In this document: positions 1 to 12,511 of the stretch, one piece after another
Position numbering within the stretch: position 1 is the first letter of the stretch
Layout: each line of letters opens with the position of its first letter
Origin: Actinomycetota bacterium
GTDB taxonomy: Bacteria; Actinomycetota; Acidimicrobiia; Spongiisociales; UBA11373
Direction of reading: 5' to 3'
Assembly (NCBI GenBank): GCA_018821365.1
Contig: JAHJML010000097.1
Location: forward strand, 1-43,280
Length of the DNA stretch: 43,280 nt
Notes under the pieces: model-generated
What the model saw: only the letters and a program-made list of their open reading frames with translations
What the model was told of the DNA's origin: nothing
The model's database searches: none
Program-made: the position numbers and the translations under genes

Positions 1-2
1 CC

Positions 3-77
3 CAGATCGTCGACGAGTTGATGGAGACCCTCCGCTACACACCCGCCGTGACCGGCCCGACCGAGGAGACGCCATGA
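3..77 (+). CDS. C-terminal fragment of a CsoR/DUF156-type metal-sensing repressor (truncated by window edge)
   Basis: Frame 3 reads [24 protein letters not shown] and ends in an ATGA overlap with the HMA protein start; copper-operon context. Confidence 0.5.
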   Translation, partial: QIVDELMETLRYTPAVTGPTEETP

Positions 78-286
78 CCGAGACCACCCTGTCCGTACCC
101 GAGATCCACTGCGACCACTGCAAGATGTCCATCGAAGGCGCCGTCGGCGCCCTCGAAGGGGTCACCAAGGCCGAGGTCGACGTGCCCGCCGCGACGGTGA
201 CCGTCACCTTCGACGCCCCCGCCGCCATGGAGGCCATCGTCGGCGCCATCGAGGGGCAGGGCTACGCCGTGCCCGACCAGGGCTGA
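74..286 (+). CDS. copZ: Heavy-metal-associated (HMA) domain copper chaperone, CopZ-like
   Basis: 70 aa; metal-binding motif [14 protein letters not shown]; precedes copper ATPase. Confidence 0.85.
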   Translation: MTETTLSVPEIHCDHCKMSIEGAVGALEGVTKAEVDVPAATVTVTFDAPAAMEAIVGAIEGQGYAVPDQG

Positions 287-305
287 CACGGGCGAGAGGG
301 GAACC

Positions 306-2465
306 ATGACCGACCAGATCACCTTCGACGTCGAGGGGATGACCTGCGCCTCGTGCGCACTGCGGATCGAGCGCGTGCTCGGCAAGCAGGAGGGCGTCGA
401 GGAGGCCCTGGTCAACTTCGCCGGGCAGGAGGCCCGGGTGCGGGTCGCCCCCGGGGTCGACCTCGGCACGCTGACGGCTGCGATCGAACGGATCGGTTAC
501 TCGGCCACCCTCATCGAGGAGGGCGACACCCGCGACAGCATCGTCGAGCGCTACTCGATCGAGACCCGCTATCAGGGGACGATGACCCTGCTGGCGGCGC
601 TGTTCGCCACCCCGGCCTTCCTGCTGACCATGTTCGGACCCGATGCCCGATGGGTGATGCTGGTGGTATGGGGGTTGATCACCCCGGTCGAGTTCGTGTT
701 CGGATGGCAGTTCCACCGCAACGCCGCCGTCAGGCTCCGATCGGGGGGCGCCAGCATGGACACCCTCGTCTCGATGGGGACCCTGGCCGCCTACGGCTAC
801 TCCGTGTGGGCCTTCTTCGCCGGGCACCCCGTCTTCTTCGAGACGGCAGGCTGGATCATCACCTTCATCCTGCTGGGCAAGTTCTTCGAGGCCAGGTCGA
901 AGGGGCGAGCCTCGCAGGCGATCGCCGGACTGCTCGAGATGGGGGCCAAGCAGGCGTCGGTGCTGCGCGACGGCATCGAGGTGGCGACCCCCATCGGGGA
1001 GGTGGCGGTCGGCGACCTGATCGTGGTGCGGCCCGGCGAGAAGGTCCCCACCGACGGGACCATCGTCGAAGGAGGCTCCTCGTTCGACGAGAGCATGCTG
1101 ACCGGCGAGTCGATCCCGGCAGGCAAAGGGCCCGGCGATGCCGTCTTCGGGGCCACCATCAACCAGCAGGGCCGGGTGGTGATCGAGGCCACCCGGGTCG
1201 GAGGGGAGACCGCCCTCGCCCAGATCGTGCGGATGGTCGAGGAGGCCCAGGCCACCAAGGCGCCGATCCAGCATCTCGCCGACCGGGTCTCCGGGGTGTT
1301 CGTCCCCCTCGTGATCCTGATCGCCCTGGCCACCCTGGCGGCCTGGCTCGTCATCGGGGGCGACCTCACCGAGGCGATGCGGGCCGCCGTCGCCGTCCTG
1401 ATCATCGCCTGCCCGTGCGCCCTCGGACTGGCCACCCCCACCGCCATCATGGTGGGCGGAGCCCGGGGGGCCGAACTCGGCGTCCTCTTCAAGAACGCCG
1501 AGGTGTTCGAACGCTCCAGGACCATCGACACCATCGTCTTCGACAAGACCGGCACCCTCACCAGGGGAGCGATGACCCTCGCCGCCATCGAGGCCGACGA
1601 TCCGGACCGAGCCCTGTACCTGATCGGATCGGTCGAGGCGGCCGGCGAGCACCCGGTCGCCAGGGCCGTGGCATTGGGGTCCGAGGAGCGCGGCATCGAC
1701 CTGGCCACCGCCGCCGACTTCACCGCCCTCCCCGGCCTCGGGGTGAGAGGCACCGTCGACGGCATCGTCGTCACCGCCGGCCGGGAGCGGCTCATGGTGG
1801 AGTCCGGGTTAGTGGTGCCCGGCCGGTTCATCGAGGCCGCCCGCGCCATGGAACTCGGGGGGCAGACCGCCTTCCTGGCGGCCTGGGACGGCGAGGTGAG
1901 AGCCGCCCTCGGAGTCGCCGACACCCTGCGGGCGACGGCGGCCGGAGCCGTCGGCTCCCTGCGGGAGATGGGCGCCGAGGTCGCCATGATCACCGGCGAC
2001 AACCGGGTAACCGCCGAGGCCATCGCCGCCCAGGTCGGCATCACCTCGGTGATGGCCGAAGTCCTGCCGGGCGACAAGGCCGCCGAGGTCGCCCGCCTCC
2101 AGAGCGAAGGCCACCGGGTGGCGTTCGTCGGCGACGGTGTCAACGACGCCCCCGCCCTCACCGCCGCCGACCTGGGAATGGCGGTCGGGTCGGGCACCGA
2201 CATCGCCATCGAGGCCGGCGACGTGGTGCTGATGTCGGGCGACCCCGCCCTCGCCGCCACCGGACTGCGCCTGGCCGACGCCACCTTCCGCACCATCCGC
2301 CAGAACCTGTTCTGGGCGTTCGGCTACAACACCGCCGCCATCCCGTTGGCCGCGGCAGGCATGCTCGATCCGATGATCGCCGCCGCCGCCATGGCGCTCT
2401 CCAGCGTCTCGGTGGTGGGCAACTCGCTCCGGTTGCGCCGGTTCGGGCGGACCCGGGCCGCCTGA
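306..2465 (+). CDS. copA: Cu+-translocating P1B-type ATPase
   Basis: N-terminal GMTCASC HMA motif, [29 protein letters not shown] motifs; 719 aa. Confidence 0.95.
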   Translation: MTDQITFDVEGMTCASCALRIERVLGKQEGVEEALVNFAGQEARVRVAPGVDLGTLTAAIERIGYSATLIEEGDTRDSIVERYSIETRYQGTMTLLAALFATPAFLLTMFGPDARWVMLVVWGLITPVEFVFGWQFHRNAAVRLRSGGASMDTLVSMGTLAAYGYSVWAFFAGHPVFFETAGWIITFILLGKFFEARSKGRASQAIAGLLEMGAKQASVLRDGIEVATPIGEVAVGDLIVVRPGEKVPTDGTIVEGGSSFDESMLTGESIPAGKGPGDAVFGATINQQGRVVIEATRVGGETALAQIVRMVEEAQATKAPIQHLADRVSGVFVPLVILIALATLAAWLVIGGDLTEAMRAAVAVLIIACPCALGLATPTAIMVGGARGAELGVLFKNAEVFERSRTIDTIVFDKTGTLTRGAMTLAAIEADDPDRALYLIGSVEAAGEHPVARAVALGSEERGIDLATAADFTALPGLGVRGTVDGIVVTAGRERLMVESGLVVPGRFIEAARAMELGGQTAFLAAWDGEVRAALGVADTLRATAAGAVGSLREMGAEVAMITGDNRVTAEAIAAQVGITSVMAEVLPGDKAAEVARLQSEGHRVAFVGDGVNDAPALTAADLGMAVGSGTDIAIEAGDVVLMSGDPALAATGLRLADATFRTIRQNLFWAFGYNTAAIPLAAAGMLDPMIAAAAMALSSVSVVGNSLRLRRFGRTRAA

Positions 2466-2495
2466 TCGGCGGGCCGCCGGTACCCTGCCGGCACC

Positions 2496-3458
2496 ATGAG
2501 CGCTTCCCCACCCGACGCCGCCGGCGTCACCTGGCGTCCCATAGAAGACGGCGACATCCCGGCGGTGGCGGCCCTCGCCACCGCCGTCGACGCCGCCGAG
2601 CGTCTCGAATTCGTCGGGGGGCCGGAGCACTGGAAGTGGTGGCTCGCCCAACACGACCTGGCCGTCGACACCATCCTGGCCGTCGATGAGCAGGGAACCG
2701 TGGTCGGCGTGGCCGGCAGCCACCGCACCGACACCGACGCCGGCGCCAGGGCGATCATCTGGTTCGACGGCCACCCCGCCAGGCTCGACCTGGAACCGGT
2801 GCTGCTCGATTGGGGGATCGCCACGGCCGCAGAGCAGGTGGAAGCCGCCGCCCACCCCGACAAGGCGATCCGGGTGTTCACCGAGGAGCACCGCACCCGG
2901 CGCCGCCGACTGTTGGAGGCCAACGGGTTCGCCGAGGCCCGCCGGTTCGTGGACATGGAACGCTCCCTCACCGGCCACCTCCCCGAACCCCGGCCACTGC
3001 CGGATGGGGTCGAGGTGATCCACTGGACCCCCGACCGCGACCAACCGGCCCGACTGGTCTCCAATGCCGCCTTCCGGGACCACTGGGGAAGCCTCCCGAT
3101 CGACCCGGCGACCTGGGCGTCGCGGGAGATCGACGAGGAGGTGATCCGCCGTGATTGCTCATTCGTCGCCGCCTGCGGCGGCACGGCCGTCGCCATCTGC
3201 CTCGCCGAGGTGGACCGGGAAGACGACGACGCCAAGATGTGGATCGCCAGAGTCGGGACCGATCCGGAGTGGCAGCGGCGCGGACTCGCCTCGCACCTGC
3301 TGGCCCGCAGCCTCGGGGCGGGGGCGGCGGCCGGCCTCCTGACCACCGTCCTCACGGTCGACGAGGAGAGCCGATTCGATGCGACCGCCCTCTACGCCGG
3401 CCTGGGATACCGGGTGACCAATCGGACCATCGCCTATGCGTTGGGAGACCGGACGTGA
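2496..3458 (+). CDS. GNAT family N-acetyltransferase (two-lobed)
   Basis: 320 aa; C-terminal ...VGTDPEWQRRGLASHLLARSLGAG... acetyl-CoA binding motif. Confidence 0.8.
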   Translation: MSASPPDAAGVTWRPIEDGDIPAVAALATAVDAAERLEFVGGPEHWKWWLAQHDLAVDTILAVDEQGTVVGVAGSHRTDTDAGARAIIWFDGHPARLDLEPVLLDWGIATAAEQVEAAAHPDKAIRVFTEEHRTRRRRLLEANGFAEARRFVDMERSLTGHLPEPRPLPDGVEVIHWTPDRDQPARLVSNAAFRDHWGSLPIDPATWASREIDEEVIRRDCSFVAACGGTAVAICLAEVDREDDDAKMWIARVGTDPEWQRRGLASHLLARSLGAGAAAGLLTTVLTVDEESRFDATALYAGLGYRVTNRTIAYALGDRT

Positions 3459-4891
3459 CCCGCCGACTCGTCTGCGCTCTCGCCGTGGCATCGGTGCTGG
3501 TATCCGCCTGCTCGAGCGGTGCCTCCTTCTCGACCAGCACCGATGCCGGGGAGACCACCACCACCCCTCCGGCCTCGACCGCCGCCCCCCCGGCCATTGC
3601 ACCGGCCATCCCGGTGGATCCCGACCTGGTGCCGGAGGGAGATCCCGATCTGCTCGCCGCCCTGGTCCTGTTCCCCGGCGAACTGCCCGCCCCCTACGAC
3701 GGCCTCCCCTTCGACCCGGTCGAATCCGGCTACAGCCCGGCGGGCGGCAGTCTCTCCAGCGCCCTCGACCCGGGCGACGAGGCCGACGACATCATCCGCT
3801 TCGGGGAGGTGGCCGAGTTCTCGACCGCCTACGGCGACCCCAATGTCGTCGGTGTCGCCTTCAACGCCGCCCAATTCGCCACCCCCGAGGGTGGGGCCGC
3901 CTACCTGGAGGACTGGGTGAGCGACCTGAGTTCCTCCGCCGAAGCGCCGTCGGACGTCCGCTTCGTTCTCGAGGGCTTCCACTCCGAGGTCCTCGCCGGC
4001 CTTGGAGACCAGGCGATCAGGGTCGGCTACACCGGCAGGTTCCTCCTCAGCGACGGATCCTCCTCGACCCGTCCCGGGGGGGCGGTGGCGGTCCGCAAGG
4101 GCGTTCTGGTGCTGTGGGTGTGGGGAAACGGCGCCCGGGCGGAGCAGATCCTCGACGACTTCACCGACCTCGCGGCAGTGAGGGTGGCCGCGGTAGCCGA
4201 CGGCACCCTGCCGCCGCGCGACTACGCCTCGCTGGGCCTCACCGATCCACCCACGCTGGCGCTGGACTCCTTCGCCTTCACCTACGAATACGGTGTCGAG
4301 GCCGACGAGGGCAGGTTCGTGGTCCGTATCGTCGGCGAGTTCGAAGGCCCCGACCGCACCTCGTGCCGGACCACCATCGCGGTCGCCGGTCTCTCACCGA
4401 TGGAGACCTATCTGATCGCAGCCGGGACCCGGGTCTGGCTCGGGGACCAGACCGGCTACCAGGAACTGCTCCTCCGCGACCCGACGGCGCTCTCGGCGCT
4501 GCGGTCGTGTCCGGGGCACCCGATCCACTGGGAGTCCACCAAACTCCACCGACTCGTGGTCGGCGACGGCGAGCAGGTGGTGGTCTCGGGAGTCGACGCC
4601 CTCCGCTCCGACCTCTCCAGGGATCACGCAGCGATGATGGCGGCCGGGTTCCTGGAAGCCGAGATCGACGAGTTCGCTCGCTACGAGTTGACCGTGGCCG
4701 CCGACGGGGGATGGCCGATCCAGTTGGACGTGGAGCGCACCGTGACCGTGGAGGCCGCCCTGCGGATGTACGGACTCCCGGTCGACGACCTGCAGTTCCC
4801 GGATGCCCCGGCGGTGGCCTACGAGCGTCTGGCGCTGAGCAGGATCAACGACCCGAGCATCCGGGTGACCCTGCCGCTGCTGGCCGGCTGA
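3455..4891 (+). CDS. Secreted lipoprotein of unknown function
   Basis: GTG start in a GTGA overlap with upstream stop; MTRRLVCALAVASVLVSACSSG lipobox followed by Thr/Pro-rich linker; the listed ORF starts too early (3155). Confidence 0.7.
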   Translation: MTRRLVCALAVASVLVSACSSGASFSTSTDAGETTTTPPASTAAPPAIAPAIPVDPDLVPEGDPDLLAALVLFPGELPAPYDGLPFDPVESGYSPAGGSLSSALDPGDEADDIIRFGEVAEFSTAYGDPNVVGVAFNAAQFATPEGGAAYLEDWVSDLSSSAEAPSDVRFVLEGFHSEVLAGLGDQAIRVGYTGRFLLSDGSSSTRPGGAVAVRKGVLVLWVWGNGARAEQILDDFTDLAAVRVAAVADGTLPPRDYASLGLTDPPTLALDSFAFTYEYGVEADEGRFVVRIVGEFEGPDRTSCRTTIAVAGLSPMETYLIAAGTRVWLGDQTGYQELLLRDPTALSALRSCPGHPIHWESTKLHRLVVGDGEQVVVSGVDALRSDLSRDHAAMMAAGFLEAEIDEFARYELTVAADGGWPIQLDVERTVTVEAALRMYGLPVDDLQFPDAPAVAYERLALSRINDPSIRVTLPLLAG

Positions 4892-4900
4892 CGGCGGCGG

Positions 4901-5131
4901 CTACAGGAGGCCGGCGATCTCGTCGGTGAGCCCGACCAGTTCGGCGGCCTGCTCGTCGGAGAGCGCCTCGATGGCATGCCCGGCGTGGACGATCACCCAG
5001 GTGCCGACTTCCACTCCCGGGACCAGGGCCAGGTTGACCTCTCGCGGCCGGCCGCCCAGGTCGACGATGCCGACCCGGGTCACGCCTTCACCCCGGGCGG
5101 AGAGCACCGGGCCGGCCACTGCGAGGCACAT
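4901..5131 (-). CDS. hypC: HypC/HybG/HupF family hydrogenase maturation chaperone
   Basis: 76 aa beginning MCLAVAGPV...; GIVDLGGRPREVNLALVPGVEVGTWVIVHAGHAIEAL; downstream of hydrogenase genes. Confidence 0.9.
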   Translation of the reverse strand: MCLAVAGPVLSARGEGVTRVGIVDLGGRPREVNLALVPGVEVGTWVIVHAGHAIEALSDEQAAELVGLTDEIAGLL

Positions 5132-5179
5132 CAGCCCACCTCCGATTCGAGGCCGGCCAACCCCTTCATCGTCGAGGAG

Positions 5180-5638
5180 TCATGCATCGCACACCTCGGC
5201 GAGCACCATGCCCCTGGCCACCTCGACGGCATCGGCGACCGCCGGGCTCATCTCATGGCCGGGATGGAAGTCGGTCCCCTCGATGCCGTAGACCAGCAGC
5301 CTGAGGGGCAACCGCTCCAGCGACCTGGCCAGTTCGATGGCCTCGGCAGCTCCCATGCCGTGGGTGGATGCCAGGTTGACGGAGTGCGGGAGCGGCGTCG
5401 CGGTGGCGTCGAAGCGCCGCACGGTGCCGGCCACCGACCCCGACACCATCGCATCCACCACAACTGCCAGGTCGGCGCCACTCCAGGCATCCATGATGGC
5501 GGCGGGATCACCGTCGCTCTCCATGACCACCACTCCCCCGGGCACGGCGCCGCGCAGGGCGGCGGCTACCCGCCGCCCTGCCGCGTCGTCGCCTCTATCG
5601 GGGTTGCCGACGCCGATCACGACGACGGCGTCACCCAC
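5180..5638 (-). CDS. Hydrogenase maturation protease (HyaD/HycI family)
   Basis: [25 protein letters not shown] motif typical of the family; overlaps large-subunit gene end. Confidence 0.9.
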   Translation of the reverse strand: MGDAVVVIGVGNPDRGDDAAGRRVAAALRGAVPGGVVVMESDGDPAAIMDAWSGADLAVVVDAMVSGSVAGTVRRFDATATPLPHSVNLASTHGMGAAEAIELARSLERLPLRLLVYGIEGTDFHPGHEMSPAVADAVEVARGMVLAEVCDA

Positions 5639-6941
5639 GATCGACCTTCAGGTCGAGGAAGTGGGTGGCACACGAGATGCACGGGTCGTAGTTGCGGATC
5701 GACTGCTCCAACTTCCACTGCAGCTGATCGTCCGGCAGATCGATGTTGTCGCGGATCACCGCCAGGAGATCCTCCTCGATCGACAACTGGTTCTGGGCGG
5801 TCGGCGGCATGATGTGCGCATCGATGATCCGGCCGTCGCTCCCGACCTCGTACCGGTGGTACAGGGTCCCCCGCGGCGCCTCGGAGGCCCCGTGGCCGAC
5901 ACCGGCCTTGACCTCGTAGCGCACCGCGGGCTCGTCGGGCATCTCGTAGCCGTCGATGATCCGCAGGGCCTCGTCGACGGCGTACACCGTCTCGACGGCC
6001 CGCACGATGATGCTCTGGAACGGGTTGAAGCAGGTGGCGCCCAACCCGGCGCTCTCGGCGGCCTTCCTGGCATCCGGTGTCAGCTTCTCGTAGTTGAGGC
6101 TGTAGCGGGCCAGTGGACCGACCAGATAGGCGCCCTTGCCCTTGATCACCGATTGCAGAGCGTTCGACCGCTCGGCGTGGATCTCCTGGAACACGTCGAG
6201 GTACTCGCTGATGTCGATGTCGATCCCCTTGCTCGAGACCATCCGCCCTTCGGTGAGCGGGTACTCGTCGGGGTGTGACAGGCACACCAGTTCGTAGTCC
6301 TGTTCGAGTTGCGGCATCGGCAGCGAGGCGGTCCAGGACACCAGCGCCATGGCTGCGTCCTTGGCCCACACCAGGTCCTCGACGAGCGTCTGCAGCTGGG
6401 CCTCGGTCGGCACCTTGTACCAGCCACCGACCCTGGCGTTGATCGGATGGATCTCGCGGCCCGCCAGCAGCGCCATGATGTCGTTGCCGACCTTCTTCAG
6501 CTTGAGGACCAGTTCGACCGTCTCGCGATGATCGGCCGCCATGTGGATGGCGCTCTCATAACCCAGGAAGTCCGGGGCATGGAGCATGGCCGCGTGCAGC
6601 ACGTGGCTCTCGATCCACTCGCCGCAGTAGAGCAGCCGCCGCAATTCGCGCAACTGCCCGCCCACCGTGATGCCCATCACCTGCTCCATCGCATGGGAGG
6701 AGGACATCTGGTAGGCAACCGGGCAGATCCCGCAGATACGGGCCGTGATGTCGGGCGCCTCGGTGTGGAGGCGTCCCCGCATGAAGGCCTCGTAGAAGCG
6801 GGGCGGCTCGAAGATCCCGAACTCGGCGATCTCGACCTCGCCGTCGCGAATCTTGACCTTCATCGACCCCTCGCCCTCGACACGGGCGAGGTAGTCGACG
6901 TTGATCGAACGGACTCCGTTACCTGTCGGCATACATATCAC
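5631..6941 (-). CDS. [NiFe] hydrogenase large (alpha) subunit, group 3b/sulfhydrogenase type
   Basis: L1 motif [19 protein letters not shown] and L2 motif [13 protein letters not shown] near C terminus; 436 aa. Confidence 0.93.
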   Translation of the reverse strand: MICMPTGNGVRSINVDYLARVEGEGSMKVKIRDGEVEIAEFGIFEPPRFYEAFMRGRLHTEAPDITARICGICPVAYQMSSSHAMEQVMGITVGGQLRELRRLLYCGEWIESHVLHAAMLHAPDFLGYESAIHMAADHRETVELVLKLKKVGNDIMALLAGREIHPINARVGGWYKVPTEAQLQTLVEDLVWAKDAAMALVSWTASLPMPQLEQDYELVCLSHPDEYPLTEGRMVSSKGIDIDISEYLDVFQEIHAERSNALQSVIKGKGAYLVGPLARYSLNYEKLTPDARKAAESAGLGATCFNPFQSIIVRAVETVYAVDEALRIIDGYEMPDEPAVRYEVKAGVGHGASEAPRGTLYHRYEVGSDGRIIDAHIMPPTAQNQLSIEEDLLAVIRDNIDLPDDQLQWKLEQSIRNYDPCISCATHFLDLKVDRG

Positions 6942-7698
6942 CGGCCTTGCGGAACGCGTCCGCGTAGTTGTTGAAGAAGTGGAAGGCGTCGGAGACGGTC
7001 CTGGAATCCACTCCCATCTCCATCCACTGGTCGCCGAGTGCCGTCGTGTTCGGACTCTCCATGGGACCGAAGCAGCCGTAGCAGCCGCGGTTGTAGGCAG
7101 GGCAGATCGCCCCGCATCCGGCCTGGGTGACCGGGCCGAGGCAGGGAACGCCCTGAGCGATCATCACACACGGGTTGCCCCGCCGCTTGCACTCCATGCA
7201 AACGCTGTAGGTCGGCAGGATCGGGTTCCTCCCATTGAGGAAGGCCACCACCGTCTCGAGCAACTGCGCCTTGCTGATGGGGCAACCCCGCAGCTCGAGG
7301 TCCACCTTGACGTGGTCCGAGATCGGGGTCGACTCGGCCAGCGTGTCGATGTAGTCCGGGGTCGCATACACGTACCGGGTGAACTCCTCGACGTCTCTGG
7401 CGTTGCGAAGCGCCTGGATGCCGCCTGCAGTGGCGCAGGCGCCGATGGCGATCAGGACCTTCGACTCCTCGCGGATCTCCTTGATCCGTTCGAGGTCGTG
7501 CGGGGTGCTCACCGAGCCCTCGACCAGCGTCAGGTCGTAGGGCCCCTCGATGATCTCCCGAGACGCCTCGGCGAAGTTGGCGATCTGGATCGCCCCGGCG
7601 ACGGCCAGCAGTTCGTCCTCGCAATCGAGGAGAGTCAACTGACAACCGTCACAGGACGCGAACTTGTGGACGGCGAGTTTGGGCAGTCTCTCAGCCAT
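6919..7698 (-). CDS. [NiFe] hydrogenase small (delta) subunit, group 3b type
   Basis: [31 protein letters not shown]...; multiple FeS cysteines (Cx[19 protein letters not shown]); listed ORF over-extended at N terminus. Confidence 0.92.
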   Translation of the reverse strand: MAERLPKLAVHKFASCDGCQLTLLDCEDELLAVAGAIQIANFAEASREIIEGPYDLTLVEGSVSTPHDLERIKEIREESKVLIAIGACATAGGIQALRNARDVEEFTRYVYATPDYIDTLAESTPISDHVKVDLELRGCPISKAQLLETVVAFLNGRNPILPTYSVCMECKRRGNPCVMIAQGVPCLGPVTQAGCGAICPAYNRGCYGCFGPMESPNTTALGDQWMEMGVDSRTVSDAFHFFNNYADAFRKAGDMYADR

Positions 7699-8540
7699 CA
7701 CACCTCCTTCACAGGGAGGTACGAACGAACGGCGTCGTAGTTGAACACGGCGCCGTCGTGGCACACGAACAGATTCCCGAACTGGCAGTGGCCGCAGAAG
7801 CCCACCGCACACTGCATGTTCCGTTCCATCGAGATGTAGATCTGATCCCTCGGCACCCCGCGGTTGCGCAGTTCGGTGACGGTGAATCGCATCATGATCT
7901 CGGGCCCGATGACGAACGCAATTGCGTTGTCGGGATCGAACGGAGCATTGGGGATCAGTCGGGTGACGACACCCACCGAGCCCCGGTAGTCGCTTCCTGC
8001 GGAGTCGACGGAAACGTCGACGACCGCATCGAACCGGCTCCGCCAATCCTTCACCTCGCCCTGATACACCAGATCCGAAGGAGTTCGTGCCCCGTACAGC
8101 AGGACGAACTGGTCGAATCGCTCTCGTTGATTCAGCGCCTCGTAGATGGCGGGACGCACCGGAGCGATACCGATGCCACCGGCGACGATGACGAGATCCT
8201 TGCCTTCGGCGGCTTCCATCGGCCACGCCGTGCCAAACGGCCCCCGGACCCCGACGTAGTCGCCGAGTTCGAGGCGATGGAGTGCCGCGGTGACGGCACC
8301 CACGTTGCGGATGGTGTGGACGATGCGATCCGTCTTGGCCGGATCGCCGCTGATCGAGATCGCCGATTCGCCGATCCCAAAGGGGTAGAGCATGTTGAAC
8401 TGCCCGGGCCGGAACTCGAACCCGTCGGGGGCGTCCAGTTCCAGCGTGATCGTGTCGTAGGTCTCCCGTCGCTTGGCGACGACCTCGTAAGGCACCGGCG
8501 CCATGGGATTCCGGGTGATGGTTTCAGTTGCGGCTTGCAT
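7698..8540 (-). CDS. Hydrogenase gamma subunit: FAD/NAD(P)-binding oxidoreductase with C-terminal 2Fe-2S-type cysteines
   Basis: [35 protein letters not shown]...; [47 protein letters not shown]...C. Confidence 0.9.
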   Translation of the reverse strand: MQAATETITRNPMAPVPYEVVAKRRETYDTITLELDAPDGFEFRPGQFNMLYPFGIGESAISISGDPAKTDRIVHTIRNVGAVTAALHRLELGDYVGVRGPFGTAWPMEAAEGKDLVIVAGGIGIAPVRPAIYEALNQRERFDQFVLLYGARTPSDLVYQGEVKDWRSRFDAVVDVSVDSAGSDYRGSVGVVTRLIPNAPFDPDNAIAFVIGPEIMMRFTVTELRNRGVPRDQIYISMERNMQCAVGFCGHCQFGNLFVCHDGAVFNYDAVRSYLPVKEV

Positions 8541-8989
8541 ACAAATCCAGGAGTTGGAGTCGGGTGGCCTGCAGGCGCCCCACGATGAGCCGCGCAAAGC
8601 GGACCATCATCGGGTACCCCAGGTTGGGTTCGTCGTTCATGCAATGGCGGATCGCCTCGCCGTCGAGGACGATCGCCGTGGCCGGAGTCAGCACCCTGGC
8701 GTCGAACGACCACACGTACGGCTCGAAGAGCCAGGACCAGCCGAGCACCTCGCCGCGAGAGACCGTCTGGACGATCCGCGAGCCGGTGCCCGGCGAGTAG
8801 ACCTCGATGGCGACCTCTCCGGATTGGATCAGGTAGCACTTGGTGGCCTCGCCGCCCGACCGGAAGATCATCTCGTCCTCGCCCCAGCTCGCTACGCCGT
8901 CGGCGCAGGCACCTATACGGGTGACGACTTCCTCCGAGACACCCTTCATGAAGGAGTGCCGGCCGAGCTCTGCAGTGATGTCGAGGTCT

Positions 8990-8997
<8 letters not shown>
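8524..8997 (-). CDS. Cyclic-nucleotide-binding-domain protein (CRP-like sensor domain, no obvious DNA-binding domain)
   Basis: [72 protein letters not shown]...[36 protein letters not shown]; start reassigned to MSEDL. Confidence 0.82.
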
Positions 8998-10126
<1,129 letters not shown>

Positions 10127-10144
10127 ACCTCCTCAACAGCCCAA

Positions 10145-10216
10145 GCTACGCAAGTAGCGTCGAGCTACCTAGGGCCGGATGGCACATTGGAAGCGGTTCC
10201 GGGTCCCTTGGGACCC
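10145..10216. promoter_or_regulatory. Hydrogenase / DUF6390-like divergent intergenic region with two inverted repeats
   Basis: GCTAC-gcaa-GTAGC at 10145-10158 and GGGTCCC-tt-GGGACCC at 10201-10216, between divergent genes (10126 - and 10269 +). Confidence 0.35.
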
Positions 10217-10268
10217 TGCTGAATGGCACCGTACGATTGAAGGTGCGTTCACAGAGGAGTGACGTCTG

Positions 10269-11057
10269 ATGCAAGACGAAGCCAAGCCGCAACCCCGGTC
10301 CGGACCGCTGCTCTTCGCCCGCTACGCCTATCCGCCCAACGCTCGGGGCTACTGCGGTCCCGCCGACAGCCGATCGCTGCTCGAGTACGGCTCGTCGGGC
10401 GTCGTGGACGGAGGCCTGGCCGAACTCGCCCAGGGGTTCAGCGGGGCGTGGCCGTACCTCCAGTTGATCGCCGCCGCCTCCGGCATTCCCGACCCACTCG
10501 ACTTCCGGGTGGTCGAGGCGTACTGGATCGGGAACTCCCTGCTGGACACCATCGACGTGACCAGCCTCGGCCACGCACTGCGGGATCGTTTTGGGCCGAG
10601 GTCGGGATCGTCGTGGTCGTACCTCGCCGAGACGATCCCCGCCGGAGCGCGTCCCCACCACTCCTTCCACGTCTTCGGCATCTACCCCTGGGTCGGCATG
10701 CTGCGGGGCGAGCACGGTGACCACCCACTGGAGGTCCTGGATCGATGCCGGATCCGCAGCGGGCAGGTGGTCTCCGTCCACGGCGACCAGGTGGTGGTTC
10801 GCAGTCGCCCCCTCTTGTTCGACGGGTTCAAACTGCATCTGGGGCCCGACATGGAGGAGACGGCCGTGACCGGCCTCGACGGTTACGGGTTCGTCACCGA
10901 TCTGCAACCCGGCGAGTGGGTGGCGCTCCATTGGGACTGGGTGTGCGACCGCATCACCGACCGGCAGCACCGCAACCTGGGCCGCTACACCCACCATCAC
11001 GTCGACATGACCAACGAGCACCTCGCCCATCCCGGGCCGCAGATCGCCATGAGTTGA
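10269..11057 (+). CDS. DUF6390-like protein, divergent to hydrogenase operon
   Basis: LLFARYAYPPNARGYCGPADSRSLLEY... recognisable conserved N-terminal block; 262 aa with no enzymatic family I can name. Confidence 0.6.
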   Translation: MQDEAKPQPRSGPLLFARYAYPPNARGYCGPADSRSLLEYGSSGVVDGGLAELAQGFSGAWPYLQLIAAASGIPDPLDFRVVEAYWIGNSLLDTIDVTSLGHALRDRFGPRSGSSWSYLAETIPAGARPHHSFHVFGIYPWVGMLRGEHGDHPLEVLDRCRIRSGQVVSVHGDQVVVRSRPLLFDGFKLHLGPDMEETAVTGLDGYGFVTDLQPGEWVALHWDWVCDRITDRQHRNLGRYTHHHVDMTNEHLAHPGPQIAMS

Positions 11058-11125
11058 TCGGTAAGCCGGGCACGCTGCCGGACATACGATGGTGAGGGGA
11101 TCGCCGGCAGCCAAAGGGGGCGACG

Positions 11126-12478
11126 ATGGCCGGAGCCCAGCACTCTCGGGTTCGGCACCTGGCAGGAGCGATCGCGCTAGCTCTGTTGGCGAGTGGATGC
11201 GGCGAGCCGGCGCTGGGACCGGGCCCGGATCCGACACCCGCCGTCCCCGCTGCCGTACCACTCGATGCTGCCGCCGCCACCGCCGACCCGGCCACGACGG
11301 CAACCACCTCTCCGACCATGACGGTGACCCCCACGATCGCACCGAACCCGGCGCTGCGCGAGGACGGAACTCTCCTTGCCCTTCCCTCGCTCGACGACGG
11401 CCACCGCGCCCTCCTGCTCACCGCCGCCGACATTCGCTGGGATCAGGTCGGTCCCGGGTGGCTGTTGATGATGTCGGGGCAATGGCCCAATCCCCACGAG
11501 CTCGTCCTGTTGGCCCCCGACGACCGTGCCTACGGTCTCGGCGGCTGGAATGCCGAATGGCTCCTGCTCGATTGGGATGGACGGCGGATTCTCTACCAGG
11601 ACGAAACGAGCCTGGTGATCCTCGACCCGGTGAACGGGGCCGTGGACGCGGGGTTCGCCGCCTCTGACGGCGAAGACCTGACGTGGTTCGACGCCGGCCT
11701 GGCTCCGAACGCCGAGGCCGTCGTGGTGGGAGCAATCGGACTCATCGGAGAGGATCGCTTCTCCATCGACATCCGCACCCAGGACGGCAGCGTGACTTCG
11801 GTGCTGGTGGACCGATCGATCGAGGACTGGGGCCTCTGGCCCTCTTGGAAGCGGCACCCGGCGGACGATCTGCTGGCGGTGACCAACGACGACCTCCTCA
11901 CCCTGTGGGATGGGGCCGGCGGCCAGGTCGGCCTCTTGCATCTCCCCGGGGAAGGGTGCCTGGTGAGTCGGTGGTGGACGGATGGCAGCGTCCTGGTCTC
12001 CTGCGTCGACCCGGACTACGCGATGTCCGGCACGGCGGCATGCTGGCCGGGCAGCGGCACCCGCCTCTGGCTCGTGCCGATCGACGGCGCGGCGCCCGAA
12101 GCCCTTACCCCGCCGGTAGGCCCGGGTGGTGAGGACTGCGAGGGCTACCAACCCGGCTACCTCGACGCCCTCCAGATCGGCACCGTCCTCCTGGCCGAGA
12201 CCGGCGGTTGCTGCGAGTGCGGCGGCGATCTCGTGGTGGTGGAGCCTGAGGGGACCGTCATCGGCCCGACCGACAACACGGCGTTGATGACCCTGGAGTG
12301 CGCCCCGGGACTCGTCACCACCCGCAGCGGGGCATTCCTGGTGGCGGCGGCCGACGTCACCGGGGATGCACGGGACCCGGCGCTGTTCGAGATGACCCCG
12401 ACACTCGATGTCCGGAGGATGCTGCCGGGCCTCGCCATCGGGCGAGTGCTCGCCTTCCCCGAGTTCGCCGCACCCTGA
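11126..12478 (+). CDS. Secreted lipoprotein, possible beta-propeller-like repeats
   Basis: Signal peptide + lipobox ALLASGCGEPALG; SD-like aaaggggg upstream; repeated short DG.. segments. Confidence 0.65.
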   Translation: MAGAQHSRVRHLAGAIALALLASGCGEPALGPGPDPTPAVPAAVPLDAAAATADPATTATTSPTMTVTPTIAPNPALREDGTLLALPSLDDGHRALLLTAADIRWDQVGPGWLLMMSGQWPNPHELVLLAPDDRAYGLGGWNAEWLLLDWDGRRILYQDETSLVILDPVNGAVDAGFAASDGEDLTWFDAGLAPNAEAVVVGAIGLIGEDRFSIDIRTQDGSVTSVLVDRSIEDWGLWPSWKRHPADDLLAVTNDDLLTLWDGAGGQVGLLHLPGEGCLVSRWWTDGSVLVSCVDPDYAMSGTAACWPGSGTRLWLVPIDGAAPEALTPPVGPGGEDCEGYQPGYLDALQIGTVLLAETGGCCECGGDLVVVEPEGTVIGPTDNTALMTLECAPGLVTTRSGAFLVAAADVTGDARDPALFEMTPTLDVRRMLPGLAIGRVLAFPEFAAP

Positions 12479-12511
12479 TCCGACGCCACGACCCCGGGGC
12501 GAGCAGGCGGG

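Noticed and set aside
204-2296. Long minus-strand ORFs (204..1652, 797..2296) and alternate-frame plus ORF 353..2689 across copA
   Set aside because: Shadow ORFs of high-GC coding DNA; low-complexity Gly/Arg/Pro/Asp composition and no domain motifs, while copA has full P-type ATPase motifs.
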